In this document: positions 18,800 to 27,910 of the stretch, one piece after another
How positions within the stretch are numbered: position 1 is the first letter of the stretch
Layout of the letters: each line of letters begins with the position of its first letter
Notes under the pieces: model-generated
What the model was told of the DNA's origin: nothing
What the model saw: only the letters and a program-made list of their open reading frames with translations
The model's database searches: none
Assembly: GCF_900105345.1 (NCBI RefSeq)
Contig: NZ_FNSN01000003.1
Location: forward strand, 1 to 64,000
Reading direction: 5' to 3'
Source of the DNA: Arthrobacter woluwensis
GTDB lineage: Bacteria; Actinomycetota; Actinomycetes; Actinomycetales; Micrococcaceae
DNA: 64,000 bases
Position numbers and translations under genes: made by a program

Positions 18800-19441
18800 T
18801 CAGGAGTCCTCGGATCCTCCGGTGAGCTTCCGGCGAGCCAGCACGCCCACGATCACCAGCAGGACCACCGCCACGGCGCCGAACACCACGATCATGACCG
18901 GGAACGGCTCGCCCTCGGCCTGTGGCTGCGGCGCTTCGGTCTTGGTCTGGAGCGGCTCGGCCGTGGAGGCGCCCGGGGCGGTCGCGGCGGAACCGGTGGT
19001 CACGACGTAGGTGAAGGTGTTCTCGATGGGATGCGAGTCCGAGGACACCACACGCCACTGCACCGTGTAGGTCCCGGCGGGTGCACCCGGCTTGAGTTTC
19101 TGGGTGACGACGTTGTCCAGGATGTCCACGCCGCCCTCGGCCCAGTTGGTCCCCGAGGCGTCCTTCACCACGATCTCGGAACCGATCGCGATGGGGTTGT
19201 TCGAGAACGTGAGCGTCACCTTCTCCGGCGCGGTCCCCACCTTCTGCTCGTTCTTCGGCGTGGTCCCCTCCAGGACGTCGTGAGCCGAGGCGGGTGCGGC
19301 GAACCCCAGCGTCAGCAGCGCCGCCCCGAGCAGTGCGACGACGGCGAGCCCGGCCCGGCGGACCGCCGCTCCCCAGGCGGCAGGTGAGAGGGTCCGCGCT
19401 GGGGTGGCCGTCGCCGTCGTGAACTGGGGCTGGCTGGGCAT
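18800..19441 (-). CDS. copC: CopC-domain copper resistance protein
   Basis: ATG 19441 with GGAGACCC upstream. The 213-residue protein has a long signal peptide ending APASA, so the mature chain begins His-Asp (HDVLEGTTPKNEQKVGT). The free N-terminal His is the CopC copper ligand. A CopC beta-barrel follows to about residue 150 (VTLTFSNNPI, VQWRVVSSDSHPIENTF with another metal His). After a Pro/Glu linker, a C-terminal membrane anchor (about 182-202) and RRK follow. It probably handles copper outside the cytoplasmic membrane. It is divergent from the purine permease. No CopD is next to it. Confidence 0.88.
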   Translation of the reverse strand: MPSQPQFTTATATPARTLSPAAWGAAVRRAGLAVVALLGAALLTLGFAAPASAHDVLEGTTPKNEQKVGTAPEKVTLTFSNNPIAIGSEIVVKDASGTNWAEGGVDILDNVVTQKLKPGAPAGTYTVQWRVVSSDSHPIENTFTYVVTTGSAATAPGASTAEPLQTKTEAPQPQAEGEPFPVMIVVFGAVAVVLLVIVGVLARRKLTGGSEDS

Positions 19442-19583
19442 GAAGGGTCTCCTGAAGGGGTGTGGTCCGGGCGGCCGAAACGCCGCAGATTCCTACACCA
19501 CCCTATTCCGCTTTTCAAGTGTTGCCCTGGGGGGAATATGATTTTCTCGGAAATCCCCAGCAAATTCCCTGGAAGGCATCCCC

Positions 19584-21026
19584 ATGTTCAAAGCCGGTTC
19601 CGCACTGGACCGCTACTTCAAGATCTCCGAGCGTGGCTCCAGCTACTCCCGCGAGATCCGCGGCGGCTTCGCCACCTTCTTCGCCATGAGCTACATCGTG
19701 GTCCTCAACCCCCTCATCCTGTCCGGCAAGGACGCCAACGGCGACATCCTGGGCTTCACCAGCGTCGCCGCCGTCACCGCCTTCGTGGCGGGTGTCCTGA
19801 CCATCCTCATGGGCGCCTGGGCCAAGCACCCCTTCGCCCTGGCCACCGGCCTGGGCGTGAACGCCTTCGTCGCCGTCACCATCGCCACGACTCCGGGCCT
19901 GGCCTGGCCCGACGTCATGGGTCTGGTGCTGCTCTCCGGCCTGACCATGATGGTGCTGGTGCTCACCGGCTTCCGGACCGCCGTGTTCAAGGCCGTCCCG
20001 GAAGGCCTCAAGACGGCGATCGTGGTGGGCATCGGCCTCTTCATCGCCCTGATCGGCCTGGTCAACGCCGGGTTCGTGCGCCGTATCCCGGACGTCGCCG
20101 GCACGACCGTGCCCGTGGGTCTGGGCTTCGACGGCAAGCTGCTCGGCTGGCCCACCCTGGTGTTCGTGTTCGGCCTGCTGCTGACCGTGGTGCTGCTGGT
20201 CCGCAAGGTCAAGGGCGCGATCCTGATCGGCATCATCGCCTCGACCGTGCTGTCCGTGATCCTCGAGTACACCCTGCACATCGGGCCGAGCTTCGACGGC
20301 AAGAACCACAACCCTGCGGGCTGGTCTCTCGTGGCCCCGCACTTCACCGAGTGGGGGCTGCCCGATCTCTCCCTGATCGGCAAGGCGAACCCCGTCGGCG
20401 CCTTCCAGCACATGGGCACGATCGCCGCCCTGCTCATGGCCTTCGTGATCCTCCTGTCCATCTTCTTCGACGCCATGGGCACCATGGTCGGCCTGGCCAA
20501 CGAGGCCGGGAACGTCGATGAGAACGGCGAGATCCCGAACGTGGACCGCGTCCTGATCGTGGACGCCTTCGGCGCCATCGCCGGCGGCGGTTCCTCGGTG
20601 TCCTCGAACCAGATCTTCGTGGAGTCCGGCGCCGGCATCGCCGAGGGCGCCCGGACCGGCTTCGCCTCGATCGTCACGGGTCTGCTGCTGCTGGCCTCGA
20701 TGTTCCTGACGCCGCTGATCAACCTGGTGCCGTTCGAGGCCGTGGCCCCCGCGCTCGTGGTGGTCGGCTTCATGATGGTCTCCCAGGTGTCCCGGATCGA
20801 CTGGAGCGACTGGGGCATCGCGATCCCGGCGTTCCTGACCTTCACCCTCATGCCGTTCACGTACTCGATCGCGAACGGCCTGGGCGCCGGTTTCATCGCC
20901 TACGTGGTGCTGCGTTCCGCGCAAGGCCGCGCCAAGGAGGTCCACCCGCTCCTCTGGGTGGTCGCCGCCGCCTTCGTCCTGTTCTTCGGGATCGGCGTGA
21001 TCGAACAGGTCCTCGGGGTCAAATAA
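19584..21026 (+). CDS. NCS2-family purine permease (AzgA-like)
   Basis: ATG 19584 with GGAAGG upstream. The 480-residue protein has the N-terminal SYSREIRGGFATFFAMSYIV and multiple helices of the AzgA/PbuG branch of NCS2 transporters, which import hypoxanthine, guanine or adenine with protons. Helix signatures include GLGVNAFVAVTI, FFDAMGTMVGLANEAG and SSNQIFVESGAGIAEGARTG, the substrate and proton site region. Its presence fits the nucleoside salvage genes at 40-46 kb, although it is not in an operon with them. A long palindrome follows the stop. Confidence 0.9.
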   Translation: MFKAGSALDRYFKISERGSSYSREIRGGFATFFAMSYIVVLNPLILSGKDANGDILGFTSVAAVTAFVAGVLTILMGAWAKHPFALATGLGVNAFVAVTIATTPGLAWPDVMGLVLLSGLTMMVLVLTGFRTAVFKAVPEGLKTAIVVGIGLFIALIGLVNAGFVRRIPDVAGTTVPVGLGFDGKLLGWPTLVFVFGLLLTVVLLVRKVKGAILIGIIASTVLSVILEYTLHIGPSFDGKNHNPAGWSLVAPHFTEWGLPDLSLIGKANPVGAFQHMGTIAALLMAFVILLSIFFDAMGTMVGLANEAGNVDENGEIPNVDRVLIVDAFGAIAGGGSSVSSNQIFVESGAGIAEGARTGFASIVTGLLLLASMFLTPLINLVPFEAVAPALVVVGFMMVSQVSRIDWSDWGIAIPAFLTFTLMPFTYSIANGLGAGFIAYVVLRSAQGRAKEVHPLLWVVAAAFVLFFGIGVIEQVLGVK

Positions 21027-21047
21027 GCTCACGCCTCCCCCTCCCCA

Positions 21048-21108
21048 CGCGAGCCGCCAGTAGGCGCCCCTATCCGCCACGGATTCGGGCACCTACTGGC
21101 GGCTCGCG
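21048..21108. repeat. Intergenic palindrome, CCAGTAGGCGCC family copy 1
   Basis: Arms at 21048-21075 and 21081-21108 (28 bases, 3 mismatches) beginning CGCGAGCCGCCAGTAGG, with a 5-base loop. It sits after the permease stop. A second copy with nearly the same core is at 22448-22504. Confidence 0.85.
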
Positions 21109-21191
21109 GTGTTGGGAGGGTGGTTCGGGGGCGTCGGGCGGGGAGTCCCGCGACAAAGCGTGGCCCGCAGCGGGCGTAGGGTGGAAAAGCC

Positions 21192-22412
21192 ATGACAGTT
21201 GCCGAACAGCCCTTCAACTTCCGGTCCGTCGCACTCTCCGTCTACCTCCCGACGATCCTGTTCTCCACAGGTGAGGGCGCCGTGCTGCCCATGATCCCCG
21301 TCATGGCGCATGCGCTGGGAGCGTCCATCCCGCTCGCCGGCGTGATCGCCGCGATGGTGGTCGTCGGCGAACTCCTCGGGGACATCCCGGCCGGCTGGTT
21401 CGTGGCGCGGTTCGGGGAGCGCACCTCGATGATCGGCGCGGCAGGACTCGCCCTGACCGGCATCGCTCTCAGTCTGCTCGCGACGGCGCCGTGGACGCTC
21501 ATGATCGGCGTGCTGCTGATCGGACTCGCCACGTCCGTGTTCGCCCTGGCACGGCACGCGTTCATGACGACCCGCGTCCCGCTGCGGTACCGGGCCCGGG
21601 CCCTCTCCGCGCTGGGTGGCATCTTCCGGGCCGGCTGGTTCATCGGCCCGCTCATCGCCGCGGCGGTCATCGCGGGCACGGGCACCCCGCAGGCCGCCTT
21701 CTGGATCTTCGCGATCGGGTGCGCGTCCGCCGTCGTCGCGCTGCTCGTGCTGCCGGACCCGGAGCAGCAGGTCGGCCCACCGCCGTCCGTCGCGGAGGCG
21801 GCGCCACGGCCCGGCCTCTTCCGCACGATCCACGCGAACCGCGCCATCCTCGTCCGGATGGGCTCCGGCGTGGCTCTCGTGGGAGCGACCCGCGCCGCGC
21901 GGATCACCCTCCTGCCCCTGTGGGCCCTCAGCATCGGCATGAGCGAGGCCCACACGGCGCTGGTGATCGGTCTCGCGGGCGGCCTGGAGTTCGCCCTCTT
22001 CTACACGAGCGGGCAGCTCATGGACCGGCGGGGCCGGCTGTGGAGCGTCATGCCGTGCATGGTCGGACTGGGCATCGGCTTCCTGGCGCTGGCCTTCCTC
22101 CACGACGTGCCCGGCCGTGAGGCCTGGTTCACCGCGGTCGCGTTCGTTCTGGGCGTCGCGAACGGGATGGGCAGCGGGATCGTCATGACGCTGGGCGCAG
22201 ACCTCGCCCCGAAGGACAACCCCGCCGCCTTCCTCGGTGCCTGGAGGTTCTCCAGCGACGCCGGTCAGGCCGCGTCGCCCCTGCTGATCGCGGCGCTCGC
22301 CACGGTGTCGCTGTCGCTGGCGAGCGGCGTGATCGGCGTCCTCGCGCTCGTGGGCGCCGGGATCCTCGCCCGCTATATCCCCCGCTACATTCCGCACCGC
22401 CCGCACCGCTGA
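21192..22412 (+). CDS. MFS transporter (12 TM)
   Basis: ATG 21192. The 406-residue protein has twelve hydrophobic segments. The MFS loop signature GDIPAGWFVARFGERTSMI lies between helices 2 and 3. Arg and Gly in helix 4 and a long central loop (VGPPPSVAEAAPRPG) fit an efflux-type MFS pump. There is no neighbour that suggests the substrate. It is flanked on both sides by members of the same palindrome family. Confidence 0.82.
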   Translation: MTVAEQPFNFRSVALSVYLPTILFSTGEGAVLPMIPVMAHALGASIPLAGVIAAMVVVGELLGDIPAGWFVARFGERTSMIGAAGLALTGIALSLLATAPWTLMIGVLLIGLATSVFALARHAFMTTRVPLRYRARALSALGGIFRAGWFIGPLIAAAVIAGTGTPQAAFWIFAIGCASAVVALLVLPDPEQQVGPPPSVAEAAPRPGLFRTIHANRAILVRMGSGVALVGATRAARITLLPLWALSIGMSEAHTALVIGLAGGLEFALFYTSGQLMDRRGRLWSVMPCMVGLGIGFLALAFLHDVPGREAWFTAVAFVLGVANGMGSGIVMTLGADLAPKDNPAAFLGAWRFSSDAGQAASPLLIAALATVSLSLASGVIGVLALVGAGILARYIPRYIPHRPHR

Positions 22413-22447
22413 CCGGTGCCGGCCTCGGCGCGACGCTCGGCTGCTCG

Positions 22448-22504
22448 CGAAACGCCAGTAGGCGCCCGTATCCGGCGTGGATACGGGCGCCTACTGGCGT
22501 TTCG
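22448..22504. repeat. Intergenic palindrome, CCAGTAGGCGCC family copy 2
   Basis: Perfect 26-base arms at 22448-22473 and 22479-22504 (CGAAACGCCAGTAGGCGCCC...) with a 5-base loop. It lies between convergent MFS and dehydrogenase genes, ending 4 bases from the dehydrogenase stop codon, and probably serves as a terminator. Confidence 0.9.
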
Positions 22505-22508
22505 GGGG

Positions 22509-23537
22509 TCAGAAGGCGAGCAGCACCTTGGACGACACCGAGGCGTCCGCCGCCGTGGCGAAACCCTCCAGCGCGTCGGCCGCCGGAACCACGTGAGTCA
22601 CGATCCCGTCCGTCCGGAGACTGCCATCGCCGAGGGCCTCGAGGACCGCGTCGAACTCGCCGGCGAAACGGAACGATCCGGTCAGCGTGAGCTCCCGCGT
22701 GATCGCCGTCGCCATGGGCACTTCGATGTTTCCCGCGCGCTGCAGGCCGAGCATCACGACGGTCCCGCCGCGCACGGCCGCGGAGATGGCCGCTGAGAGT
22801 CCGGGCACCGTCCCGCTGGACTCGATCACGACGTCGGCGTGCAGCTGGGCGATCGCCTCCGCGTCCCGCGCATCCAGGGTCCGCGCCCCGTGCTGTTCCG
22901 CGATGGCCCGCGGGACGTCGAACAGGTCGGTCGCGATGACCTCGGAGGCGCCATGGTGGAACGCGGCGGCGATCACGAGCTGCCCGATGGGCCCTGCACC
23001 GATCACCGCCACCCGCTTGCCACGGACGTCACCGGCCCGCTCCAGGCCGTGCCAGGCGACGGCGGCCGGTTCGGCCAGGGCCGCCACCTCGAGCGACAGC
23101 CCGTCCGGGACAGCGTGCAGCATGCGGGCCGGCAGGGCGACACGACGGGCGAAGGCGCCCTGCGTGTGCGGGAGGTGCATGGCCGAGCCGAGATAAGTGG
23201 AGGCGGGGGCCAGGTTCGGGCGGTCCTCCGGGTACGGGGTGACGCCGTCGCCGTGCGGGCTCAGCGGGTGAGCGGCCACGCGGGTTCCGGCCGTCGGGCC
23301 CGAACCGTCCGCCGCGGCCTGCACCACCGTCCCGGACACCTCGTGGCCCAGGATCATGGGTTCGCGCAGGATCGACGCCCCGGCCGCGCCGTGCTTCCAG
23401 TAGTGCAGATCGGATCCGCAGACCCCGCCGAAGGCGATCTCGACCACGGCCTCGTCCGCCGCAGGGACGGGTTCCGGCAGCGCCTCGATGCGCAGGTCCT
23501 CGGCGGCGTGGGCCACCACTCCCAGGTTCTCAGTCAT
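22509..23537 (-). CDS. Zinc-dependent alcohol dehydrogenase, L-idonate 5-dehydrogenase-like
   Basis: ATG 23537 behind GGAAAGAAC. The 342-residue MDR protein has GGVCGSDLHYWKHG (catalytic zinc Cys), then LGHEVSGTV (zinc His-Glu) and the Rossmann motif VIGAGPIGQLVIAAA. The cysteine-rich structural zinc loop is replaced by SPHGDGVTPYPEDRP, as in L-idonate 5-dehydrogenases. With the SDR upstream in the same direction it would interconvert L-idonate/5-ketogluconate and gluconate. The FAH-family gene in the same cluster points to another sugar acid, so substrate is uncertain. A 72-base palindrome-containing gap separates it from the preceding gene. Confidence 0.8.
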   Translation of the reverse strand: MTENLGVVAHAAEDLRIEALPEPVPAADEAVVEIAFGGVCGSDLHYWKHGAAGASILREPMILGHEVSGTVVQAAADGSGPTAGTRVAAHPLSPHGDGVTPYPEDRPNLAPASTYLGSAMHLPHTQGAFARRVALPARMLHAVPDGLSLEVAALAEPAAVAWHGLERAGDVRGKRVAVIGAGPIGQLVIAAAFHHGASEVIATDLFDVPRAIAEQHGARTLDARDAEAIAQLHADVVIESSGTVPGLSAAISAAVRGGTVVMLGLQRAGNIEVPMATAITRELTLTGSFRFAGEFDAVLEALGDGSLRTDGIVTHVVPAADALEGFATAADASVSSKVLLAF

Positions 23538-23561
23538 GTTCTTTCCAATCGTCGGGATGGC

Positions 23562-23642
23562 ACCCAGCTGAAACAGCGGTTTTCCGTCGAAACAGCGAGC
23601 ACAACACACTGTTTCGACGGAAAACCACTGTTTCAGCTGGGT
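23562..23642. repeat. Nested palindrome, GAAACAG family copy 1
   Basis: Arms of 34 bases (33 match) at 23562-23595 and 23609-23642, with the word CTGAAACAG or CGAAACAG twice per arm and a loop containing GCACAACACA. Related copies are at 33795-33865 and 36387-36457. Confidence 0.9.
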
Positions 23643-23714
23643 CCCGGGGTGTTTCGAGCGGATCCGGGAGTGTTTCGGCCGGACGCCCGCGGAGAGGATC
23701 CAGCCGGAAGGGAC

Positions 23715-24464
23715 TCAGCCGGTCTGGGTGGTCAGGACCATGCCCGCCACCTCGATCTCCACGAACGCCCCCGGCTCCACGCTGAAGTTGGAACGCGGGG
23801 CGCCCGTCATGATCACGTCGCCCGGGCCGAGCCGCAGCCAGTGGGTCACGTAGACGAGACACTCCCGGATCGAGGCGGGCAGGTCCCAGGTACCCGTGGA
23901 CACCCGTTCCACCCCGTCGATCCGGACCGTCATCGGCACCTCGTCGATGCCGGCCTCGGTATCGATCCACGGACCCAGCGGGGTGTACCCGGCGCCGCCC
24001 TTGCCCTCGAAGTTCCGGGGGTCCAGGACGGCGCGGTCGGGGCTGGACACGTCGTTCACGGCCGTCACGCCCAGGACGTACTCGTGGGCGTTCTCCGCCG
24101 TCAGACCGTCGGTGTCCTTGCCGATGACGACGGCGATCTCACCTTCGATCGCAGGAACCCCGGCGTCACGGCGCAGCATCACGGGCGTCCCGCTCGCCAC
24201 GACGGTCCGGGGACTCTTGAGCCAGGCCTGCACCGGACTGTGGTGCTCCGGGCCGTTCTGGGCGATGCCGATCACCAGGGGCGGTTCGCACGGAGGCAGG
24301 AACGCCCCGGTCACCGTCCCACCGGGAAGGTCCGCGGGAGCCTCACCGCGCGCGAAGGCGGCGAAGGGATCCTCGACCGGCACCCAGGTGTCGCCCTCGG
24401 CACGGACCCAGCGGGCGGCGCCGTCGTGCGGCGAAGACGGGGCGGCCAGGCGGGCGAGCCGCAT
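23715..24464 (-). CDS. Fumarylacetoacetate hydrolase family protein
   Basis: ATG 24464, overlapping the stop of the SDR gene by one base. The 249-residue protein has the FAH-fold metal-site region (PAIEGEIAVVIGKDTDGL, then VLGVTAVNDVSSPDR) and the C-terminal RLGPGDVIMTGAP. Members hydrolyse or isomerise 2-keto acids with beta-diketone or enol structures; in sugar-acid pathways they cleave 2,4-diketo-3-deoxy acids. Here it lies in one operon with an SDR and an MHS transporter, so a role in degrading an oxidised sugar acid is likely. Confidence 0.8.
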   Translation of the reverse strand: MRLARLAAPSSPHDGAARWVRAEGDTWVPVEDPFAAFARGEAPADLPGGTVTGAFLPPCEPPLVIGIAQNGPEHHSPVQAWLKSPRTVVASGTPVMLRRDAGVPAIEGEIAVVIGKDTDGLTAENAHEYVLGVTAVNDVSSPDRAVLDPRNFEGKGGAGYTPLGPWIDTEAGIDEVPMTVRIDGVERVSTGTWDLPASIRECLVYVTHWLRLGPGDVIMTGAPRSNFSVEPGAFVEIEVAGMVLTTQTG

Positions 24465-25246
24465 CAGACGACCGCCGTCATGCCGCCGTCGACGAACAGC
24501 GTCTGGCCGTTGACGAAGTCGCTGGCGGAGCTCGCCAGGAAGACGAGCGCGCCCACGAGGTCCTTCGTGTCTCCCCAGCGGCCGGCGGGGGTGCGCCCGC
24601 GGACCCAGGAGGAGAACTTCTCGTCGTCGACGAGGGCCTGCGTGAGTTCGGTGGCGAAGTAGCCGGGGGCGATCGCGTTGGCCTGGATGCCGAGCGGCGC
24701 GAGGTCCGCGCAGAGGCCCTTGGTCAGCATCACGATGGCGCCCTTGGTGGCCGAGTACGGCGCGATGCCCGGCCGTGCCAGCTGGCTCTGCACGCTGCCG
24801 ATCTGGATGAGCTTGCCGCTCCCCCGCTCCACCATGCCGCGGCTGACGCGCCGGGACAGGTAGAAGGCGCTGGAGAGATTGGTCGCGAGCAGGGCGTCCC
24901 AGTCCTCGTCGCTGAACTCGCCGATCGGCGACCGGCGCTGGATGCCCGCGTTGTTCACGAGGATGTCCGGCGTGCCGAGATCGGCCTCCAGTTCCGCGAT
25001 GCCGGCGTCGACGGCGGCGGCGTCGGTCACGTCGAAGGTCACGCTGCGCGTCGTGGCGCCGGTGGCCGCGGCGATCTCCTGCGCGGCTCGGGCGGCCTTC
25101 GCCGCGTCGCGTCCGTGGACGACCACGGTGGCGCCCGCCGCGGCGAGCCCCTCCGCGAGGGTCCGGCCGATGCCCTGACTGGATCCGGTCACGAGGGCCG
25201 TCCGGCCCTCCAGGCTGAAAGCGGAGATTCCTGTGGGAGTGCTCAT
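24464..25246 (-). CDS. SDR oxidoreductase, gluconate 5-dehydrogenase-like
   Basis: ATG 25246 overlaps the transporter stop (ATGA). The 260-residue classical SDR has TGSSQGIG (20-27) for NAD(P), NNAG, Ser in IGSVQS and the YSATK active site, plus GGMTAVV at the end. Length and motifs match gluconate 5-dehydrogenase or 2-keto-3-deoxygluconate dehydrogenase relatives. It is translationally coupled to both neighbours. Confidence 0.82.
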   Translation of the reverse strand: MSTPTGISAFSLEGRTALVTGSSQGIGRTLAEGLAAAGATVVVHGRDAAKAARAAQEIAAATGATTRSVTFDVTDAAAVDAGIAELEADLGTPDILVNNAGIQRRSPIGEFSDEDWDALLATNLSSAFYLSRRVSRGMVERGSGKLIQIGSVQSQLARPGIAPYSATKGAIVMLTKGLCADLAPLGIQANAIAPGYFATELTQALVDDEKFSSWVRGRTPAGRWGDTKDLVGALVFLASSASDFVNGQTLFVDGGMTAVV

Positions 25247-26655
25247 GCCTCAACCCTTACCAGGCGCTGGGTGGTGGCTTCCACACCGTCGCCGGCCTCG
25301 TTGCGGGAGACCTTGACGGCGTCGTCGGTGCGGAGAAGGTCACGGCGCAGCGTCTCGGGGACCAGGAAGGTGGAGCAGGTGGTGATGAGGGCGAGAGTCG
25401 CCATGTACACGGCGAGCAGGAGCCAGTTCCCGTTGCTCACGGCGATGATGTAGGCGCCCAGCACACCGGCGAGGCCGCCGGCCAGCACCGCCGAGATCTC
25501 GCGGGCCATGGCCACACCCAGGTAGCGGTGCTTGTTGCCGAACAGCTCGGGGAGCATGGCGCACTGCGGACCGAGCATGGTGTTCACGGCGACGCCGATG
25601 CCCACCGCGACGACGGCCACGGCCAGTGCGTGGTTGCCGAGGGACAGGAGCCACCAGGCCGGGAACGAGTACAACAGCATGAAGACGGCGCCGAAGCGGT
25701 AGACGGTGCGGCGGCCGAAGCGGTCGGACAGCGCGCCGGCGAACGGCACGGAGAACACGCCGATGAGCGAGCCGAGGGTGACGCCCCAGGCCAGCAGGCC
25801 CTTGTCCGCGTTCTTGCCGACCACGGAGACGAAGAAGCTCAGAGCCAGCGTCTGGAACATGTAGGAGCCGCCGTTCTCGGCCATGCGCAGGCCGATGCCC
25901 ACGATCACACCGGGTAGGCCCTTGGTGAAGATCTCCTTGACGGGCTTGTCCTGCACCTGCTCGTGCTTCTCCAGCTCGACGAAGGTGGGGGTCTCACGGA
26001 GCTTGGTGCGGATGAGGATGGCGACGATGATCAGCACGAAGGACATCAGGAACGGCACACGCCAGCCCCAGGTCATGAGCTGGTCCTTGGGCAGCAGCGA
26101 GATGGCGCTGAAGACCAGACCGGCGAGCAGCGTGCCCGCCTGGATGCCGATGAACGGCAGGGCGGAGAAGAACCCGCGGCGCTTGACCGGCGCGTACTCG
26201 GCCATCAGGACGGTGGAACCCGCCTGCTCGGCGCCGGCGCCGAAGCCCTGCAGCAGACGCAGCGTCACCAGCAGGATCGGGGCCCAGATGCCGATGGCGT
26301 CATACGTGGGCAGGAGCCCGATGGCCGTGGAAGCGCCGCCCATGAGGAGGATGGTCACCACCAGGACCCACTTGCGGCCGAGCCGGTCGCCGAGGCGCCC
26401 GAAGAACAGGCCGCCGAACGGCCGCGCCAGGAAGCCGACGCCGTAGGTGGCGAAGGCTGCGACGGTCGCCATGGCCGGATCACCCTGCGGGAAGAACAGC
26501 AGGTTGAAGATCAGGGCCGTGGACAGACCGTAGAGGGCGAAATCGAAGTATTCGAGGGCGCTTCCGACGCTGGAGGCCAGGGTGGCGCGCTGGAGGTTCT
26601 TGGCGTACTCCGGGTCCGAAGACCCAGGATGCTGGACCGAGTCCTGAGTGGTCAC
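25243..26655 (-). CDS. MHS-family MFS metabolite:H+ symporter
   Basis: I chose GTG 26655 because AAGGAG ends 6 bases upstream; the ATG at 26661 lies directly against that site. The 470-residue protein has the MHS-type signature ASSVGSALEYFDFALYG at the N-terminus, GRLGDRLGRKWVL between helices 2 and 3, and GAEQAGSTVLMAEYAP in helix 5. Related carriers import dicarboxylates, shikimate or aromatic and sugar acids. It heads the operon MFS-SDR-FAH (and perhaps the dehydrogenase). A TTGAAC palindrome at 26735-26749 lies about 80 bases upstream. Confidence 0.86.
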   Translation of the reverse strand: MTTQDSVQHPGSSDPEYAKNLQRATLASSVGSALEYFDFALYGLSTALIFNLLFFPQGDPAMATVAAFATYGVGFLARPFGGLFFGRLGDRLGRKWVLVVTILLMGGASTAIGLLPTYDAIGIWAPILLVTLRLLQGFGAGAEQAGSTVLMAEYAPVKRRGFFSALPFIGIQAGTLLAGLVFSAISLLPKDQLMTWGWRVPFLMSFVLIIVAILIRTKLRETPTFVELEKHEQVQDKPVKEIFTKGLPGVIVGIGLRMAENGGSYMFQTLALSFFVSVVGKNADKGLLAWGVTLGSLIGVFSVPFAGALSDRFGRRTVYRFGAVFMLLYSFPAWWLLSLGNHALAVAVVAVGIGVAVNTMLGPQCAMLPELFGNKHRYLGVAMAREISAVLAGGLAGVLGAYIIAVSNGNWLLLAVYMATLALITTCSTFLVPETLRRDLLRTDDAVKVSRNEAGDGVEATTQRLVRVEA

Positions 26656-26734
26656 TGCCATCTCCTTTGATTGGCTGAAACGTGGTTGCCGGCGCGTCGA
26701 TGCGCTGCGGCCTGTGATCGAGATTACCAACCCT

Positions 26735-26759
26735 TTGAACTCGGTTCAATACTTTGAAC
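26735..26759. promoter_or_regulatory. Predicted IclR operator upstream of transporter operon
   Basis: Palindrome TTGAAC-TCG-GTTCAA at 26735-26749 plus another TTGAAC half-site at 26754-26759. The same 15-bp pattern occurs at 29044-29058 on the other side of the IclR gene. Assignment to the IclR protein encoded between them is inference. Confidence 0.65.
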
Positions 26760-26933
26760 AGAATTTGTGTGGCCGATGCCACAGGGGCGTTCACAAAGGA
26801 GATGGTGGGGTAGCTCGGCGGCAAAGCGCCGGTGAGCACGGCGACGGCGAGCGGCAGGGCGGCGAGCGGCGCGGCGCTGGGGGCGACGCCGTCGTCGCGC
26901 CGGTCGATGCTGTGATGCGCCGGCGAATGCGCC

Positions 26934-27000
26934 GACCTCGCTACCAAACGGCCGAACTCGCGACGCGGGGTAGCGAGATTGGCCCTTCGACAGCGAGGTC
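26934..27000. repeat. Nested palindrome of CTCGCTACC words
   Basis: GACCTCGCTACC (26934-26945) is matched by GGTAGCGAG (26969-26977) and AGCGAGGTC (26992-27000), so one word occurs once forward and twice reversed. The 26662-27041 gap holds no gene; apart from the operator and this element it is GC-rich and unremarkable. Confidence 0.65.
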
Positions 27001-27041
27001 AGAGGCCGGCGGGCGACCCGGAACCGCGAGTGGAACTCCGC

Positions 27042-27848
27042 CTACTTCCGGGCCGAGGCGCCCAGGGGGTTCGTGAGGCGGCGTGCCGCGTCCTTGAGGG
27101 CGTCCGCGACGCGCTCGATGTGCTCCGGGGTCGCCCGGGCCTCCTGGATGGCCACACCCAGGGCGAGGGGCGGATCCCCCGGGGCCCAGCCCTCGAGCGG
27201 CACCGCGACGCCGTACAGACCCTGCATACCCTCGCCGGGATCGAGGGCGTACCCGCGAGCCCGCGCGGCGGCGAGCTTCTCCAGCAGGTCCGGCATCTCC
27301 CGGACGCTGTTCTCGGAGGCGCGCGGGAACGGCACCTGATCGGCCATGATCTCCTCCACACGGGAGTCGTCCATGACCATCAGCAGGGCGTTGCCCGTGG
27401 CGCTGAACGCCGCGTGGATCCGGGAGCCCAGCGGCGTGCCGAACCGGACCGTCCGGGAGCCCTCATGACGGGCCAGGTAGAGGGCGTCGTGGTCGTCCAG
27501 CATCGCCACCTGCACCACCTCGTGACGCAGCACCGGCGACGCCTCGCAGACCGCGTAGAACTCACGGATCTGGTTGAACTGGGCGGCGAAGGCCCCTCCC
27601 AGCTCCGCGTTGCGGCGGCCCAGCTGGTACCCCGCGGGGACCCGCTGGATCATGCCGCCGTCCTCCAGCGCGAGGCACAGGTTCATGGTGGAGGACTTGG
27701 CGAGCCCGAGCGCCGTCGCGATCTCCGTCAGCGTCTGCGGGCCGTCGGCATCGGCGAGCACGCCCAGGATCTTCAGGCTGCGGGTGACGGCCGGCGCAGG
27801 ATCGCGCGCCACGCGGTCCGGAACGTCGACGGCGGCGGGCTCGGCCAT
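27042..27848 (-). CDS. IclR-family transcriptional regulator
   Basis: ATG 27848 preceded by GGGAGACCTCC. The 268-residue protein has an N-terminal winged helix-turn-helix (about 22-80, SLKILGVLADADGPQTLTEI and GLAKSSTMNLCLALEDGG). An IclR effector domain follows (about 95-260, with ALYLARHEGSRTVRFG and HAAFSATGNALL). Such regulators bind small carboxylates or sugar acids. It lies 62 bases downstream of the hydroxyacid dehydrogenase and between two copies of a TTGAAC palindrome, so it probably controls this catabolic locus. Confidence 0.86.
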   Translation of the reverse strand: MAEPAAVDVPDRVARDPAPAVTRSLKILGVLADADGPQTLTEIATALGLAKSSTMNLCLALEDGGMIQRVPAGYQLGRRNAELGGAFAAQFNQIREFYAVCEASPVLRHEVVQVAMLDDHDALYLARHEGSRTVRFGTPLGSRIHAAFSATGNALLMVMDDSRVEEIMADQVPFPRASENSVREMPDLLEKLAAARARGYALDPGEGMQGLYGVAVPLEGWAPGDPPLALGVAIQEARATPEHIERVADALKDAARRLTNPLGASARK

Positions 27849-27910
27849 GGAGGTCTCCCTTGAACGGTGGTCAGGACGCGGTGGTCGGGGTGCTGATGCC
27901 GCGGGAACCC

